A DNA stretch of 5,419 nucleotides from an uncultured Porphyromonadaceae bacterium (GTDB lineage Bacteria > Bacteroidota > Bacteroidia > Bacteroidales > Muribaculaceae), in assembly GCA_947177605.1 (NCBI GenBank), contig CAMWUX010000098.1, positions 1 to 5,419 on the forward strand, in the 5' to 3' direction. The notes beneath the pieces are model-generated. The model saw nothing but the letters and a program-made list of their open reading frames with translations. It searched no databases and had not been told where the DNA came from. Each line of letters starts with the position of its first letter. Position 1 is the stretch's first letter. A program made the position numbers and the translations under genes. Of the stretch, positions 1 to 5,419 are shown in pieces.

Positions 1-31
1 GGGGTCGCGGGTTCGAGTCCCGTCCGCACCG
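1..31 (+). tRNA. tRNA-Asp (GTC), 3' end only (partial)
   Basis: This is the 3' part of a tRNA gene cut by the window edge. The T-arm is complete: stem bases 7-11 (GCGGG) pair with 19-23 (CCCGT, one G-T pair) around the loop TTCGAGT at 12-18. Bases 2-6 (GGGTC) fit a five-base variable region, 24-30 (CCGCACC) are the 3' acceptor strand, and G31 is the discriminator base. No CCA is encoded, so it would be added after transcription. The identity rests on close agreement with the remembered 3' half of bacterial tRNA-Asp (GGGTCGCGGGTTCGAGTCCCG then G73). The anticodon lies outside the window, so aspartate is an inference, though the tRNA call itself is firm. Confidence 0.82.
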
Positions 32-45
32 CTGAGGAGAGAGGA

Positions 46-92
46 GAATGAGTAATTGTAAAACTTCGGTTTTCATTACTCATTCTTTTTTT
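46..92 (+). terminator. Intrinsic terminator of the tRNA transcript
   Basis: Bases 46-56 (GAATGAGTAAT) are the perfect complement of 75-85 (ATTACTCATTC). Above them lie a small bulged region (57-59 against C74) and a five-pair upper stem, 60-64 (AAAAC) with 69-73 (GTTTT), closed by the very stable tetraloop TTCG at 65-68. Seven T residues follow at 86-92. It sits 15 bases after the tRNA and should end that transcript. There is no A-run on the 5' side, so it looks one-directional. Confidence 0.9.
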
Positions 93-114
93 ATCCCCAT
101 TTCCGTTAAATTCT

Positions 115-792
115 ATGCCGATGAGCACTTCCATATCCATATCTCCTGAATTCGCCTCACGGGTGAGCACTTACTCTATGGTTGCCATCGAGGCTGACGT
201 GACCAATGGGCCGACTCCTCCGGCGCTTACCGCTGAAATTGACGCTCTGGCCGCTGATCTGCAGAGACGCTTGGAGGTGGCTGACATCAACCGCCGCCCC
301 AACATTGCCGCCACACGCGCTGCCTACAAGGCCTGTGGCAAGGATCCCAACCGCTACCGCCCCTCGCAGGAACAGCTTCACCGGCGCATAGTGCGCGGTC
401 TGGGACTATATAGCGTAGATGCGCTCGTGGATTTGGGCAATCTGCTGTCATTATCGACGGGGTGCGCGGTAGGTGTATTCGACCGCGACAAGATAGAAGG
501 TAGCGAGATCGCTCTCGGCGTAGGCCGTGCCGGAGAGCCATATACCGGTATCGGCCGCGGCGAACTCAATATTGAAGGGCTACCTGTGCTTCGCGATGCC
601 GCCGGTGCGTTTGGCTCCATGACCTCCGATCACGAACGCACCAAGATCGAAGCTACGACGCGCCGGGTGCTCATCACGATCCACATTTTTGCCGACGAGC
701 AGACTCCGGAAGTTATAGCCGCAGAGGCCACACGCCTGCTGCGCGTCTATGCCGCCGCCACAGCCGTGAGCCACCGCATAATCACACTTTGA
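115..792 (+). CDS. Stand-alone B3/B4 (tRNA-synthetase-like) domain protein
   Basis: A 225-residue protein of the COG3382 type, a free-standing version of the B3/B4 domain that in the phenylalanyl-tRNA synthetase beta chain edits mis-charged tRNA. Landmarks in order: a variable N-terminus; residues 60-95 with R-Y-R-P-S (80-84), E86 and R90-R91; the core 'LYSVDALVDLGNLLSL' (98-113); the F-D-R-D-K-I strand (122-127); G-I-G-R-G-E-L-N (145-152); and G-A-F-G-S-M-T-S-D-H-E-R-T (164-176). No signal peptide or membrane segment is seen, so it should be cytosolic. The role of free-standing members is not settled; editing in trans or amino-acid or nucleic-acid binding are possible. There is no clear Shine-Dalgarno site; Met3 (base 121) is an equally reasonable start. 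It follows the tRNA terminator closely and converges with the ATPase gene. The family call is firm and the function is not. Confidence 0.88.
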   Translation: MPMSTSISISPEFASRVSTYSMVAIEADVTNGPTPPALTAEIDALAADLQRRLEVADINRRPNIAATRAAYKACGKDPNRYRPSQEQLHRRIVRGLGLYSVDALVDLGNLLSLSTGCAVGVFDRDKIEGSEIALGVGRAGEPYTGIGRGELNIEGLPVLRDAAGAFGSMTSDHERTKIEATTRRVLITIHIFADEQTPEVIAAEATRLLRVYAAATAVSHRIITL

Positions 793-906
793 CAGGCTAA
801 TCCTTCGAGGTATGTAAAGGGCTGAGAACAGCAAATCGAACCGATCCTGATTCAAAAGCGAAAATAGCAACTTAGCATCAAGCAGTTTGCATATAAAACA
901 CAGAGG
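793..906. other. Convergent intergenic gap
   Basis: A 114-base gap between the stop codons of the B3/B4 gene and the ATPase gene. It holds a short GCTG-AGAA-CAGC hairpin at 821-832 with no T-run, and the weak terminator-like structure listed separately at 853-890. I see no gene, promoter match or repeat in it. Confidence 0.6.
853..890 (-). terminator. Weak terminator-like hairpin after the ATPase gene
   Basis: Read on the minus strand, GCAAACT (890-884) can pair with AGTTGC (872-867), leaving one bulged A and an 11-base loop. An interrupted T-rich tail (TATTTTCGCTTTT) follows. The stem is short and the tail broken by CGC, so this is only a candidate; it lies about 17 bases past the ATPase stop codon, where a terminator would be expected. 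Confidence 0.3.
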
Positions 907-2157
907 TTACAATTCCAAAGAATTTTCTTTCAATAGAAAATCGTAAATACTTATTATCGTTATTCCATCCTCCGTATGCAAAACAGGCGTATATTCTCCA
1001 AGAATGATAATCTTTTTGAACGCATCGTCAACACGCATTAAAGAAGCCGATTCTTGTATCACCTTAGCTTCGTCAATCATTCTATAAGCAGACTGTATGT
1101 AGTAACGCTGACTTCCATTGTTGCATACAAAGTCAATCTCGTAGTACTGACGTTCTCGGCCATGGGCATTTCTTTCATTTTTCGGCACGACACCAACATC
1201 TACGCTAAAGTCGCGTATTAACAACTCGTTATATATTACATTCTCTAACAGATGAGTGTATTCTATCTGACGGAAATTTAGCCTTGCATTTCTCAATCCA
1301 CAATCCGCAAAATAATATTTGCTGAGACTTTCGATATATTTCTTTCCCTTGACATCATATCTGGTTGCTTTTTCCATCAGGAATGACTCGCATATATATT
1401 CCAGATAAGCCGACAATGTGTTCCGGCTGACTTTCTCATGCTTGACACTCTCAAAAGTATTGGAAAGTTTTGTAGGATTAGTCAGTCCTCCTATTGAGGA
1501 AGCGAGAATATTCATAAAATCCTCAAGCACATCCTTATTTCTGATTTTATTCCTTTCCACAATGTCTCTGATATAGGTTCTTGCGAAGAGTGCCTTCAGA
1601 AATGCTCTCTTGTCCTTTTCCGAATCTTTCAACACAACCTGAGGCATCCCACCATATATCATATAGTCAGTCAACGCCTTAGCCACCTCTCCTCCGATAG
1701 CGGAATAATATTCGCGGAAACTAAGAGGATATAGTCTTATCTCATCTCCTCTACCAGCAAATTCAGTACGCACCTGGCTTGACAGAAATCTGGCATTACT
1801 ACCGGTCACATATACATCAGCATTAGGCATATTCAGATAACTGTTCAATACATCTTCAAACTCGGCCACAAGTTGAATCTCATCAATCATTATGTAATGT
1901 ACCTCATCATCTGTCAGTCTGGAATCTATAAATGCTAAAAGCTCGTCCGGATCACGAAGTCTTTTGTTACGCCTGTCCTCGAGATTTATACTTATTATAT
2001 GACTACTGTCTGTTCCATGATCCCTTAACCAGTTAGCATAAATAGTTGAAAGGAGAAACGACTTGCCACAGCGCCTCAATCCTGTCACAATCTTGATCAT
2101 GCCATTATGACGTCTATCAACCAGTTTCTGCAGATATGAATCTCTGGAAATTATCAT
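907..2157 (-). CDS. AAA-family ATPase with C-terminal DUF4143 region
   Basis: A 416-residue protein of the AAA_14/DUF4143 type, a group abundant in gut Bacteroidales but without a settled function. The N-terminal ATPase has Walker A G-L-R-R-C-G-K-S (26-33), Walker B Y-I-M-I-D-E-I-Q (88-95), a sensor-like V-Y-V-T-G-S-N-A-R-F-L-S (115-126) and the family motif A-G-R-G...L-Y-P-L-S-F-R-E-Y (134-150). Residues 165-300 are helical and hold a likely winged-helix-like part. The C-terminal region has E-N-V-I-Y-N-E-L (305-312), E-I-D-F-V (340-344) and Y-Y-I-Q-S-A-Y (352-358), resembling a PD-(D/E)XK fold with Q355 where an active nuclease would have lysine. No signal peptide is seen. Three sampled 60-base rows hold 20-27 G+C, against 35 in a sampled receptor row, suggesting separate acquisition. 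The start ATG matches the usual N-terminus of the family. It has its own promoter-like element and is probably not part of the receptor operon. Confidence 0.9.
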   Translation of the reverse strand: MIISRDSYLQKLVDRRHNGMIKIVTGLRRCGKSFLLSTIYANWLRDHGTDSSHIISINLEDRRNKRLRDPDELLAFIDSRLTDDEVHYIMIDEIQLVAEFEDVLNSYLNMPNADVYVTGSNARFLSSQVRTEFAGRGDEIRLYPLSFREYYSAIGGEVAKALTDYMIYGGMPQVVLKDSEKDKRAFLKALFARTYIRDIVERNKIRNKDVLEDFMNILASSIGGLTNPTKLSNTFESVKHEKVSRNTLSAYLEYICESFLMEKATRYDVKGKKYIESLSKYYFADCGLRNARLNFRQIEYTHLLENVIYNELLIRDFSVDVGVVPKNERNAHGRERQYYEIDFVCNNGSQRYYIQSAYRMIDEAKVIQESASLMRVDDAFKKIIILGEYTPVLHTEDGITIISIYDFLLKENSLEL

Positions 2158-2199
2158 CCTATTGAAAATATTTGTTCCACGGTACAGTTTTTTTCAATG

Positions 2200-2227
2200 C
2201 AAAATTAGCTAATTGTTCTGAATCAAA
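2200..2227 (-). promoter_or_regulatory. Bacteroidetes-type promoter candidate for the ATPase gene
   Basis: On the minus strand TAATTTTG (2207-2200) is an exact match to the Bacteroidetes -7 element TAnnTTTG. TTTG at 2227-2224 could be the -33 element, but the spacing of 16 bases is shorter than the usual 19-21 or so. Transcription would start near 2193, giving a leader of roughly 36 bases before the ATG. The -7 box overlaps a 12-base perfect palindrome at 2203-2214. Confidence 0.5.
2203..2214. repeat. 12-base perfect palindrome over the -7 box
   Basis: AATTAGCTAATT reads the same on both strands and overlaps five bases of the candidate -7 element of the ATPase promoter. Such a position suits an operator, but an A+T-rich palindrome of this size can also arise by chance. 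Confidence 0.4.
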
Positions 2228-2247
2228 CAACTAAACATTTAACTCTC

Positions 2248-2272
2248 TATGCGCTATGCTTCATGCCGCATA
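2248..2272 (-). repeat. Imperfect inverted repeat after the receptor gene
   Basis: TATGCG and CGCATA form a six-pair outer stem. After a 2x2 internal loop, ATG and CAT give three more pairs around a three-base loop. It lies 18-42 bases past the receptor stop codon on the minus strand. It could end or protect the receptor mRNA, but no T-run follows, so I do not call it an intrinsic terminator. Confidence 0.35.
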
Positions 2273-2289
2273 CACCACAACCAAGCCCC

Positions 2290-4602
2290 TTATAGGGCAA
2301 CAGAGAGGCCGCAGGTAAGTGAGCGGGGCATCGTGGGGCCGTAGATGTAGCCTGAGTCGCGGAGATAGCCGGTGTCGAAATCGCGCTGATATGAGTTGAG
2401 GATATTGGTAATACCGGCGTTGAACGTCAAGCTCACGCGCCCGAGCACTTTCATCGTATAGCTCAGGCGCACACCTAAGTCAAAGAATGCCGGAGTCTTT
2501 ACCGCTACATCTATGGGGGTGCCCGATCCTTCGAGATGCTGCACGAGCATCGGGCCGGTCAGCGTACCGGATACCACGGCTTTCAGCCCGTGGACGATCT
2601 CGGCATTGGCGGTAAGATAGCCGTAGACATCGGGGGTGCGGAACATCCGCTTTACGGGTGCCACATCCGGATTATCGCTCCATTGCTCGGGCCGCTTGTA
2701 GCGGCTGCGCTGCAGCGTGACACCGGCCTGCATATCGAAATGCGACGAGAAGAAGGCTTTGGCCTCGAGATTCACGCCCATCACTCGGGCACCGCTGCCG
2801 TTGTAGCGCTCAAGCACGGCATTTCCTTCGGCATCCGGCTCATCGAGCTGGCGCAGGGCGAATACGTCGTGAAGATCCGACATAAAGCCCTCGACAAGGA
2901 AGTTGGTCTGTACCGACCCGAATGTATAATATAGGTCGACCGACGCACTCACGCTCTGCGAACTCTCCTGCTTCAACCCCGGAGCGAGCACCGTCACCAC
3001 GCGCTCGCCCCCCACTATGGCCACGTGGAAATCCTCGTCATAGGCCTGCGGACTACGGAAGCCGGTGGAATAGGAGACACGAAGGTTCACCTTGTCCGAC
3101 GGATTGAAGCGCACATTGGCGCGGGGCGATACGATCGGATTGCTTATAAGCGAATGCTTGTCGAGGCGGGCGCCAACGAGGAAGCCCCAGCGCTCGGTGC
3201 GCCATTCGTTCTGGAGATAGGCGCTTCCGATATTGATCTGTTGCATAGCATCGTGATTATAGCCTATCGTGACGTCGTGGAGGCGGTTGTAGTTATATTC
3301 CACGCCGGCCACAAGCTCGGCCGGACTGAAAAGGAAGTGCTTCATCGAATGATCCCACTGTGCGCCGGCCGTAACCACCAGATCGGATGTGCGCCCGTAG
3401 GCGTTGGGATCCTGTTCGGAACCGTAGTAGCTTTTGCGGCGCGTGGCCTGCATGGCGGAGAATACCGAGAGATGATCGGCGGCATCGCGCATCCACAGGT
3501 CAAAGGTGCCTTCGAGTCCGTGAATATTATGATCGACTTCCTCGGCCACCATCGCCTGATGCGGTGGCTCATCGAGACGGTCGCCTCCGCGACGGTACTC
3601 GTGGGTGGTGTGATATTCGAGCGAAAGGCGGCTCGAATGACTCGGGCGCACGAACATACGGGCGCCGAGCGTCTGGCTGCGCAGCGTGGCTATCTCCGTG
3701 TAGCCGTCGCCGTTATGGTCGTAGCCGTCGCGGGTGCGGCTCTGGCCGTACATCATTATACCGGCCAGATTGTTGTCAGTCACCAGCGAGGCGTTGATCG
3801 TAGTATTGTTGTCGAGACTGCCGCTGATACCTATAGATGTGAGGCTATGCGATAGCTGTGCCGAATTGACCTGCGGATCCTTGGTGATGATATTGATGGT
3901 ACCACCGATGGCCGACGATCCGAAGAGAGCCGATCCGCCGCCGCGCATCACCTCGATGCGGTCGATCATATTGGCCGGTATCTGCTCCAGACCATACACA
4001 CCTGTCAAGGCGGAAAACACCGGGCGCGAATTCATCAGTATCTGCGAGTAGTGACCGTCGAGACCGTTGATTCTCACCTGAGTGAAGCCACAGTTCTGGC
4101 AATCGTTCTCCACCCTCACACCGGGCTGGAAATCAAGACCGTCGGCAAGCGAACAGGCGCCTATATTGCTCAGCAGTGAGCCCGCAGTGACATTGACAAG
4201 ACTCGGAGACTCGCGGCGGCGTGTCTCGCGCTTGTTGGAGGTCACCACCACTTGATCGAGCATGAATGCGTCGGCCTTAAGTTCGAAATTAGCCTCGACC
4301 GTTTTGCCCGCCTCCACATCTATTGAGAGGCTGGCCGGCGAATAGCCTGTATAGGCGGCTGTGAGCGTATAGTGTCCCGGCTTTAGATCACGCAGGGTGT
4401 AGTGTCCCGAAGCGTCGGTCATTACTGTAAGTTTGCTGCCTTCGAGAGTGATGAGGCAGAATGGAAGATGTTCGCCATCGGCGGCGTCGACCACGTGGCC
4501 TACAATGTTGGCGTCGGTAGGCGCAGGGAGATTGGAAGCATATATCGATGCATCGGCAGCCATGGCAAAAGCCATAGCCGCAAAAAGAATTTTCTTGAGC
4601 AT
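2290..4602 (-). CDS. TonB-dependent outer-membrane receptor (CirA/BtuB-like)
   Basis: A full-length 770-residue outer-membrane active transporter that would use TonB-ExbBD energy to import a scarce ligand. In order: a signal peptide (about 1-22); a carboxypeptidase-regulatory-like beta-sandwich (about 32-109); a TonB-box-like L-D-Q-V-V-V-T-S (115-122); the plug (about 126-241), with D-C-Q-N-C-G-F (167-173), V-R-I-N-G-L-D-G (176-183), I-E-V-M-R-G-G-G-S-A-L-F-G (216-228) and G-G-T-I-N-I-I-T-K (233-241); then a beta-barrel to the end. Barrel landmarks include D-H-N-G-D-G (295-300, like a calcium loop), P-P-H...D-H-N-I-H (346-361), Q-D-P-N-A-Y-G (397-403) and G-Y-I-Y-G-P-T-M-P-R-S (751-761). The last residue is leucine, not the common terminal aromatic. 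No SusD-like partner is adjacent, which argues against a SusCD glycan pair. It follows the His-rich gene by 52 bases. A metal, siderophore, haem or cobamide ligand is possible; the neighbour favours metal. No Shine-Dalgarno site is seen; the signal peptide supports this ATG. Confidence 0.93.
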   Translation of the reverse strand: MLKKILFAAMAFAMAADASIYASNLPAPTDANIVGHVVDAADGEHLPFCLITLEGSKLTVMTDASGHYTLRDLKPGHYTLTAAYTGYSPASLSIDVEAGKTVEANFELKADAFMLDQVVVTSNKRETRRRESPSLVNVTAGSLLSNIGACSLADGLDFQPGVRVENDCQNCGFTQVRINGLDGHYSQILMNSRPVFSALTGVYGLEQIPANMIDRIEVMRGGGSALFGSSAIGGTINIITKDPQVNSAQLSHSLTSIGISGSLDNNTTINASLVTDNNLAGIMMYGQSRTRDGYDHNGDGYTEIATLRSQTLGARMFVRPSHSSRLSLEYHTTHEYRRGGDRLDEPPHQAMVAEEVDHNIHGLEGTFDLWMRDAADHLSVFSAMQATRRKSYYGSEQDPNAYGRTSDLVVTAGAQWDHSMKHFLFSPAELVAGVEYNYNRLHDVTIGYNHDAMQQINIGSAYLQNEWRTERWGFLVGARLDKHSLISNPIVSPRANVRFNPSDKVNLRVSYSTGFRSPQAYDEDFHVAIVGGERVVTVLAPGLKQESSQSVSASVDLYYTFGSVQTNFLVEGFMSDLHDVFALRQLDEPDAEGNAVLERYNGSGARVMGVNLEAKAFFSSHFDMQAGVTLQRSRYKRPEQWSDNPDVAPVKRMFRTPDVYGYLTANAEIVHGLKAVVSGTLTGPMLVQHLEGSGTPIDVAVKTPAFFDLGVRLSYTMKVLGRVSLTFNAGITNILNSYQRDFDTGYLRDSGYIYGPTMPRSLTCGLSVAL

Positions 4603-4654
4603 AAAGAATCGTGGAAATGAATGGTGTCGGAAATTGGATTTGTCTGTCTATCTG

Positions 4655-4999
4655 TCAGGCGACAGAGGCAGGCGGTCCGCGCAGCGGCGCGTGGCCGGTG
4701 TATCCGACAGCCGACGGGCATACGGCCTCGTCGGCAATTGCGCTCCGCTCCTCATGCACCATAGGTGCCTCAATTGATACCGCCCCTTGAAACGCCGAAG
4801 CGGCGAGGTTGAAGCTCCCGATTTGATCCATTGAGGATTGCGTGTGGCTATGCCCTCCCGGCAGATAGGGATGGGAGTGCGTCACCGGACAGCCGGTGGC
4901 CGACATGTGAGTGTGAACAAACACGGTGTTGGCAAACACGAAGTTGACCAACAGTACCATAAGCACCAATGCTACCGATTTGTACAATCTTTTCACCAT
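4655..4999 (-). CDS. Small exported His-rich protein, putative metal-binding
   Basis: A 114-residue protein of no named family that I can assign with confidence. The N-terminus (K3, R4, K7, then hydrophobic 8-22) is a signal peptide or membrane anchor, with a plausible cleavage site after V-F-A (21-23). The mature part opens with three H-x-H pairs, at H29/H31, H41/H43 and H50/H52, with C37 between the first two. Further possible ligands are H82, C94 and H103. It ends in L-R-G-P-P-A-S-V-A (106-114); a similar R-(A/G)-P-P ending occurs, as I recall, in small exported proteins such as DUF2946 encoded near metal-linked TonB receptors. It should face the periplasm. It is the first gene of a likely two-gene unit with the receptor and has a good promoter-like element, so a joint role in metal or metal-complex uptake or sensing is inferred, not shown. 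No Shine-Dalgarno site is seen. Confidence 0.78.
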   Translation of the reverse strand: MVKRLYKSVALVLMVLLVNFVFANTVFVHTHMSATGCPVTHSHPYLPGGHSHTQSSMDQIGSFNLAASAFQGAVSIEAPMVHEERSAIADEAVCPSAVGYTGHAPLRGPPASVA

Positions 5000-5018
5000 G
5001 CTGCGTGCAATTGGGGTG

Positions 5019-5026
5019 CAAAGTTA
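5019..5026 (-). promoter_or_regulatory. -7 element of the His-rich protein/receptor operon
   Basis: TAACTTTG on the minus strand is an exact match to the Bacteroidetes TAnnTTTG element. The start of transcription would fall near 5012, giving a very short leader of roughly 13 bases before the ATG. The -33 region, near 5046-5050, has no good TTTG match, which may mean an activator is needed. Confidence 0.65.
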
Positions 5027-5069
5027 TTATTTTCTCGGGCATTATACCCACGAATCCGAGGAAAATTTG

Positions 5070-5077
5070 TAACTTTG
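5070..5077 (+). promoter_or_regulatory. -7 element of pnp
   Basis: TAACTTTG is an exact TAnnTTTG match, identical to the element facing the other way at 5019-5026. The predicted start near 5083 gives a leader of about 46 bases that is A+T-rich just before the ATG, as is usual for well-translated genes in this phylum. The -33 region again lacks TTTG and would coincide with that of the divergent promoter. Confidence 0.65.
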
Positions 5078-5128
5078 TGCGATTTTTAGAATAGTACGCA
5101 AAAGAATATTCGAATAATAATTTTTAAA

Positions 5129-5419
5129 ATGCTAAATCCAGTAAAGAAAACCATCACGCTTGCCGACGGTCGCACTATCACTCTCGAGACCGGGAAACTT
5201 GCCAAGCAGGCCGATGGAGCGGTAGAACTGCGCATGGGCAACACTATGCTCCTTGCCACAGTCGTGTCGGCTAAAGAAGCCGGCGAGGGCGTCGACTTCA
5301 TGCCCCTCACAGTTGAATACAAAGAAAAATTCTCATCCAACGGTCGTTTCCCCGGCGGATTCCTGAAGCGCGAAGGCCGCGCATCCGAGTATGAGATCCT
5401 GACATCCCGTCTGGTCGAC
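5129..5419 (+). CDS. pnp: Polyribonucleotide nucleotidyltransferase (PNPase), 5' part
   Basis: The first 97 codons of PNPase, open to the window end. The full enzyme, about 700-750 residues in the family, degrades RNA from the 3' end using phosphate and can add tails to RNA in the reverse reaction. It works in the cytosol as a trimer. The visible part is the start of the first RNase PH domain. It includes [12 protein letters not shown] (19-30), G-N-T-M-L-L-A-T-V (37-45), [13 protein letters not shown] (56-68), [13 protein letters not shown] (72-84) and E-I-L-T-S-R-L-V-D (89-97), all very typical of Bacteroidetes PNPase. Catalytic residues lie beyond the window. The start is supported by the family N-terminus M-L-N-P and the A+T-rich stretch upstream. 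No long leader hairpin of the kind used for autoregulation in E. coli is seen. Confidence 0.97.
   Translation, partial: MLNPVKKTITLADGRTITLETGKLAKQADGAVELRMGNTMLLATVVSAKEAGEGVDFMPLTVEYKEKFSSNGRFPGGFLKREGRASEYEILTSRLVD

Larger units (their letters stand above)
5018..5080. repeat. Large imperfect palindrome holding two divergent promoters
   Basis: The left arm (5018-5038) and the right arm (5056-5080) are inverted copies with a few mismatches and one- or two-base gaps. Shared blocks are CAAAGTTA against TAACTTTG, ATTTTC against GAAAAT, and CTCGG against CCGAG. The 17-base centre holds most of a further inverted repeat, GGGCATTATACCC (5037-5049). Each arm carries an outward-facing -7 element, so the symmetry acts at the DNA level and is largely left out of both predicted transcripts. 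Confidence 0.6.

Noticed and set aside
48..149. Possible small plus-strand ORF starting ATG at 48 after a GGAGAGAGGAG stretch
   Set aside because: Its first part is the tRNA terminator hairpin and T-run, it overlaps the B3/B4 gene in another frame, and the purine stretch is too close to the ATG to act as a ribosome site.
1..792. tRNA-linked integration site with a mobile element
   Set aside because: No integrase, no direct repeat of the tRNA 3' end elsewhere in the window that I can find, and the next gene is an ordinary conserved protein.
2285..2298. GCCC...GGGC around the receptor stop codon as a terminator
   Set aside because: The stem is only four pairs, it overlaps the stop codon, and no T-run follows.
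2536..2934. Plus-strand open frame of 132 codons antisense to the receptor gene
   Set aside because: It is a shadow of the receptor's codon pattern with no family features of its own.
3025..3855. Long plus-strand open frame (276 codons) antisense to the receptor gene
   Set aside because: It lies wholly inside the receptor gene on the opposite strand, has no recognisable domain or start signal, and long antisense frames are expected in G+C-rich coding DNA.
2290..4602. SusC-type glycan importer
   Set aside because: It is shorter than usual SusC proteins (about 1000 residues), has no adjacent SusD gene, and its plug and barrel motifs match the CirA/BtuB-like group instead.
4602..4999. A plus-strand gene instead of the His-rich protein (open frames at 4433-4777 and 4838-5089)
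   Set aside because: The minus-strand frame has a clear signal peptide, ordered HxH pairs and a well-placed TAACTTTG element; the plus-strand frames have none of these and overlap both genes of the operon.
5086..5340. Minus-strand open frame of 84 codons over the start of pnp
   Set aside because: It lies over the conserved pnp coding region and its leader; the pnp frame is unmistakable and this one shows no known motif.

Overview
The window looks like a chromosomal fragment of a Bacteroidales bacterium, possibly a higher-G+C gut lineage such as Muribaculaceae. The clues are a PNPase N-terminus of Bacteroidetes type, a TonB-dependent receptor with the carboxypeptidase-regulatory-like N-terminal extension common in this phylum, matches to the Bacteroidetes promoter -7 element TAnnTTTG, and a lack of strong Shine-Dalgarno sites. 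The family is a guess; the order is fairly safe.

Layout, left to right. (1) The 3' end of a tRNA gene, very probably tRNA-Asp(GTC), followed by a strong intrinsic terminator with a UUCG tetraloop. (2) A plus-strand gene for a stand-alone B3/B4-domain protein (COG3382 type), starting only 22 bases after the terminator T-run. (3) A 114-base convergent gap holding one weak terminator-like hairpin. (4) A minus-strand AAA-family ATPase with a C-terminal DUF4143 region. It is distinctly A+T-rich compared with its neighbours, and has its own promoter-like element in the 132-base gap upstream. (5) A minus-strand pair that looks like an operon: a small exported protein with three HxH pairs, then 52 bases downstream a full-length TonB-dependent outer-membrane receptor of 770 residues. 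(6) A compact 129-base divergent promoter region. (7) The first 97 codons of pnp on the plus strand, running off the end of the window.

How the parts may work together. The His-rich exported protein and the receptor are the most interesting unit. The likely picture is a metal or metal-complex (zinc, copper, iron or haem) uptake module in which a small periplasmic or membrane-anchored protein helps capture or sense the ligand. The substrate cannot be read from the sequence. The divergent region between this operon and pnp is nearly symmetrical: the same eight-base element TAACTTTG faces outward on each side of an inverted repeat, so the two promoters probably share their upstream region. The B3/B4 gene, the ATPase and the tRNA have no visible functional link to the uptake module. 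I see no CRISPR array, insertion sequence, integrase or rRNA.
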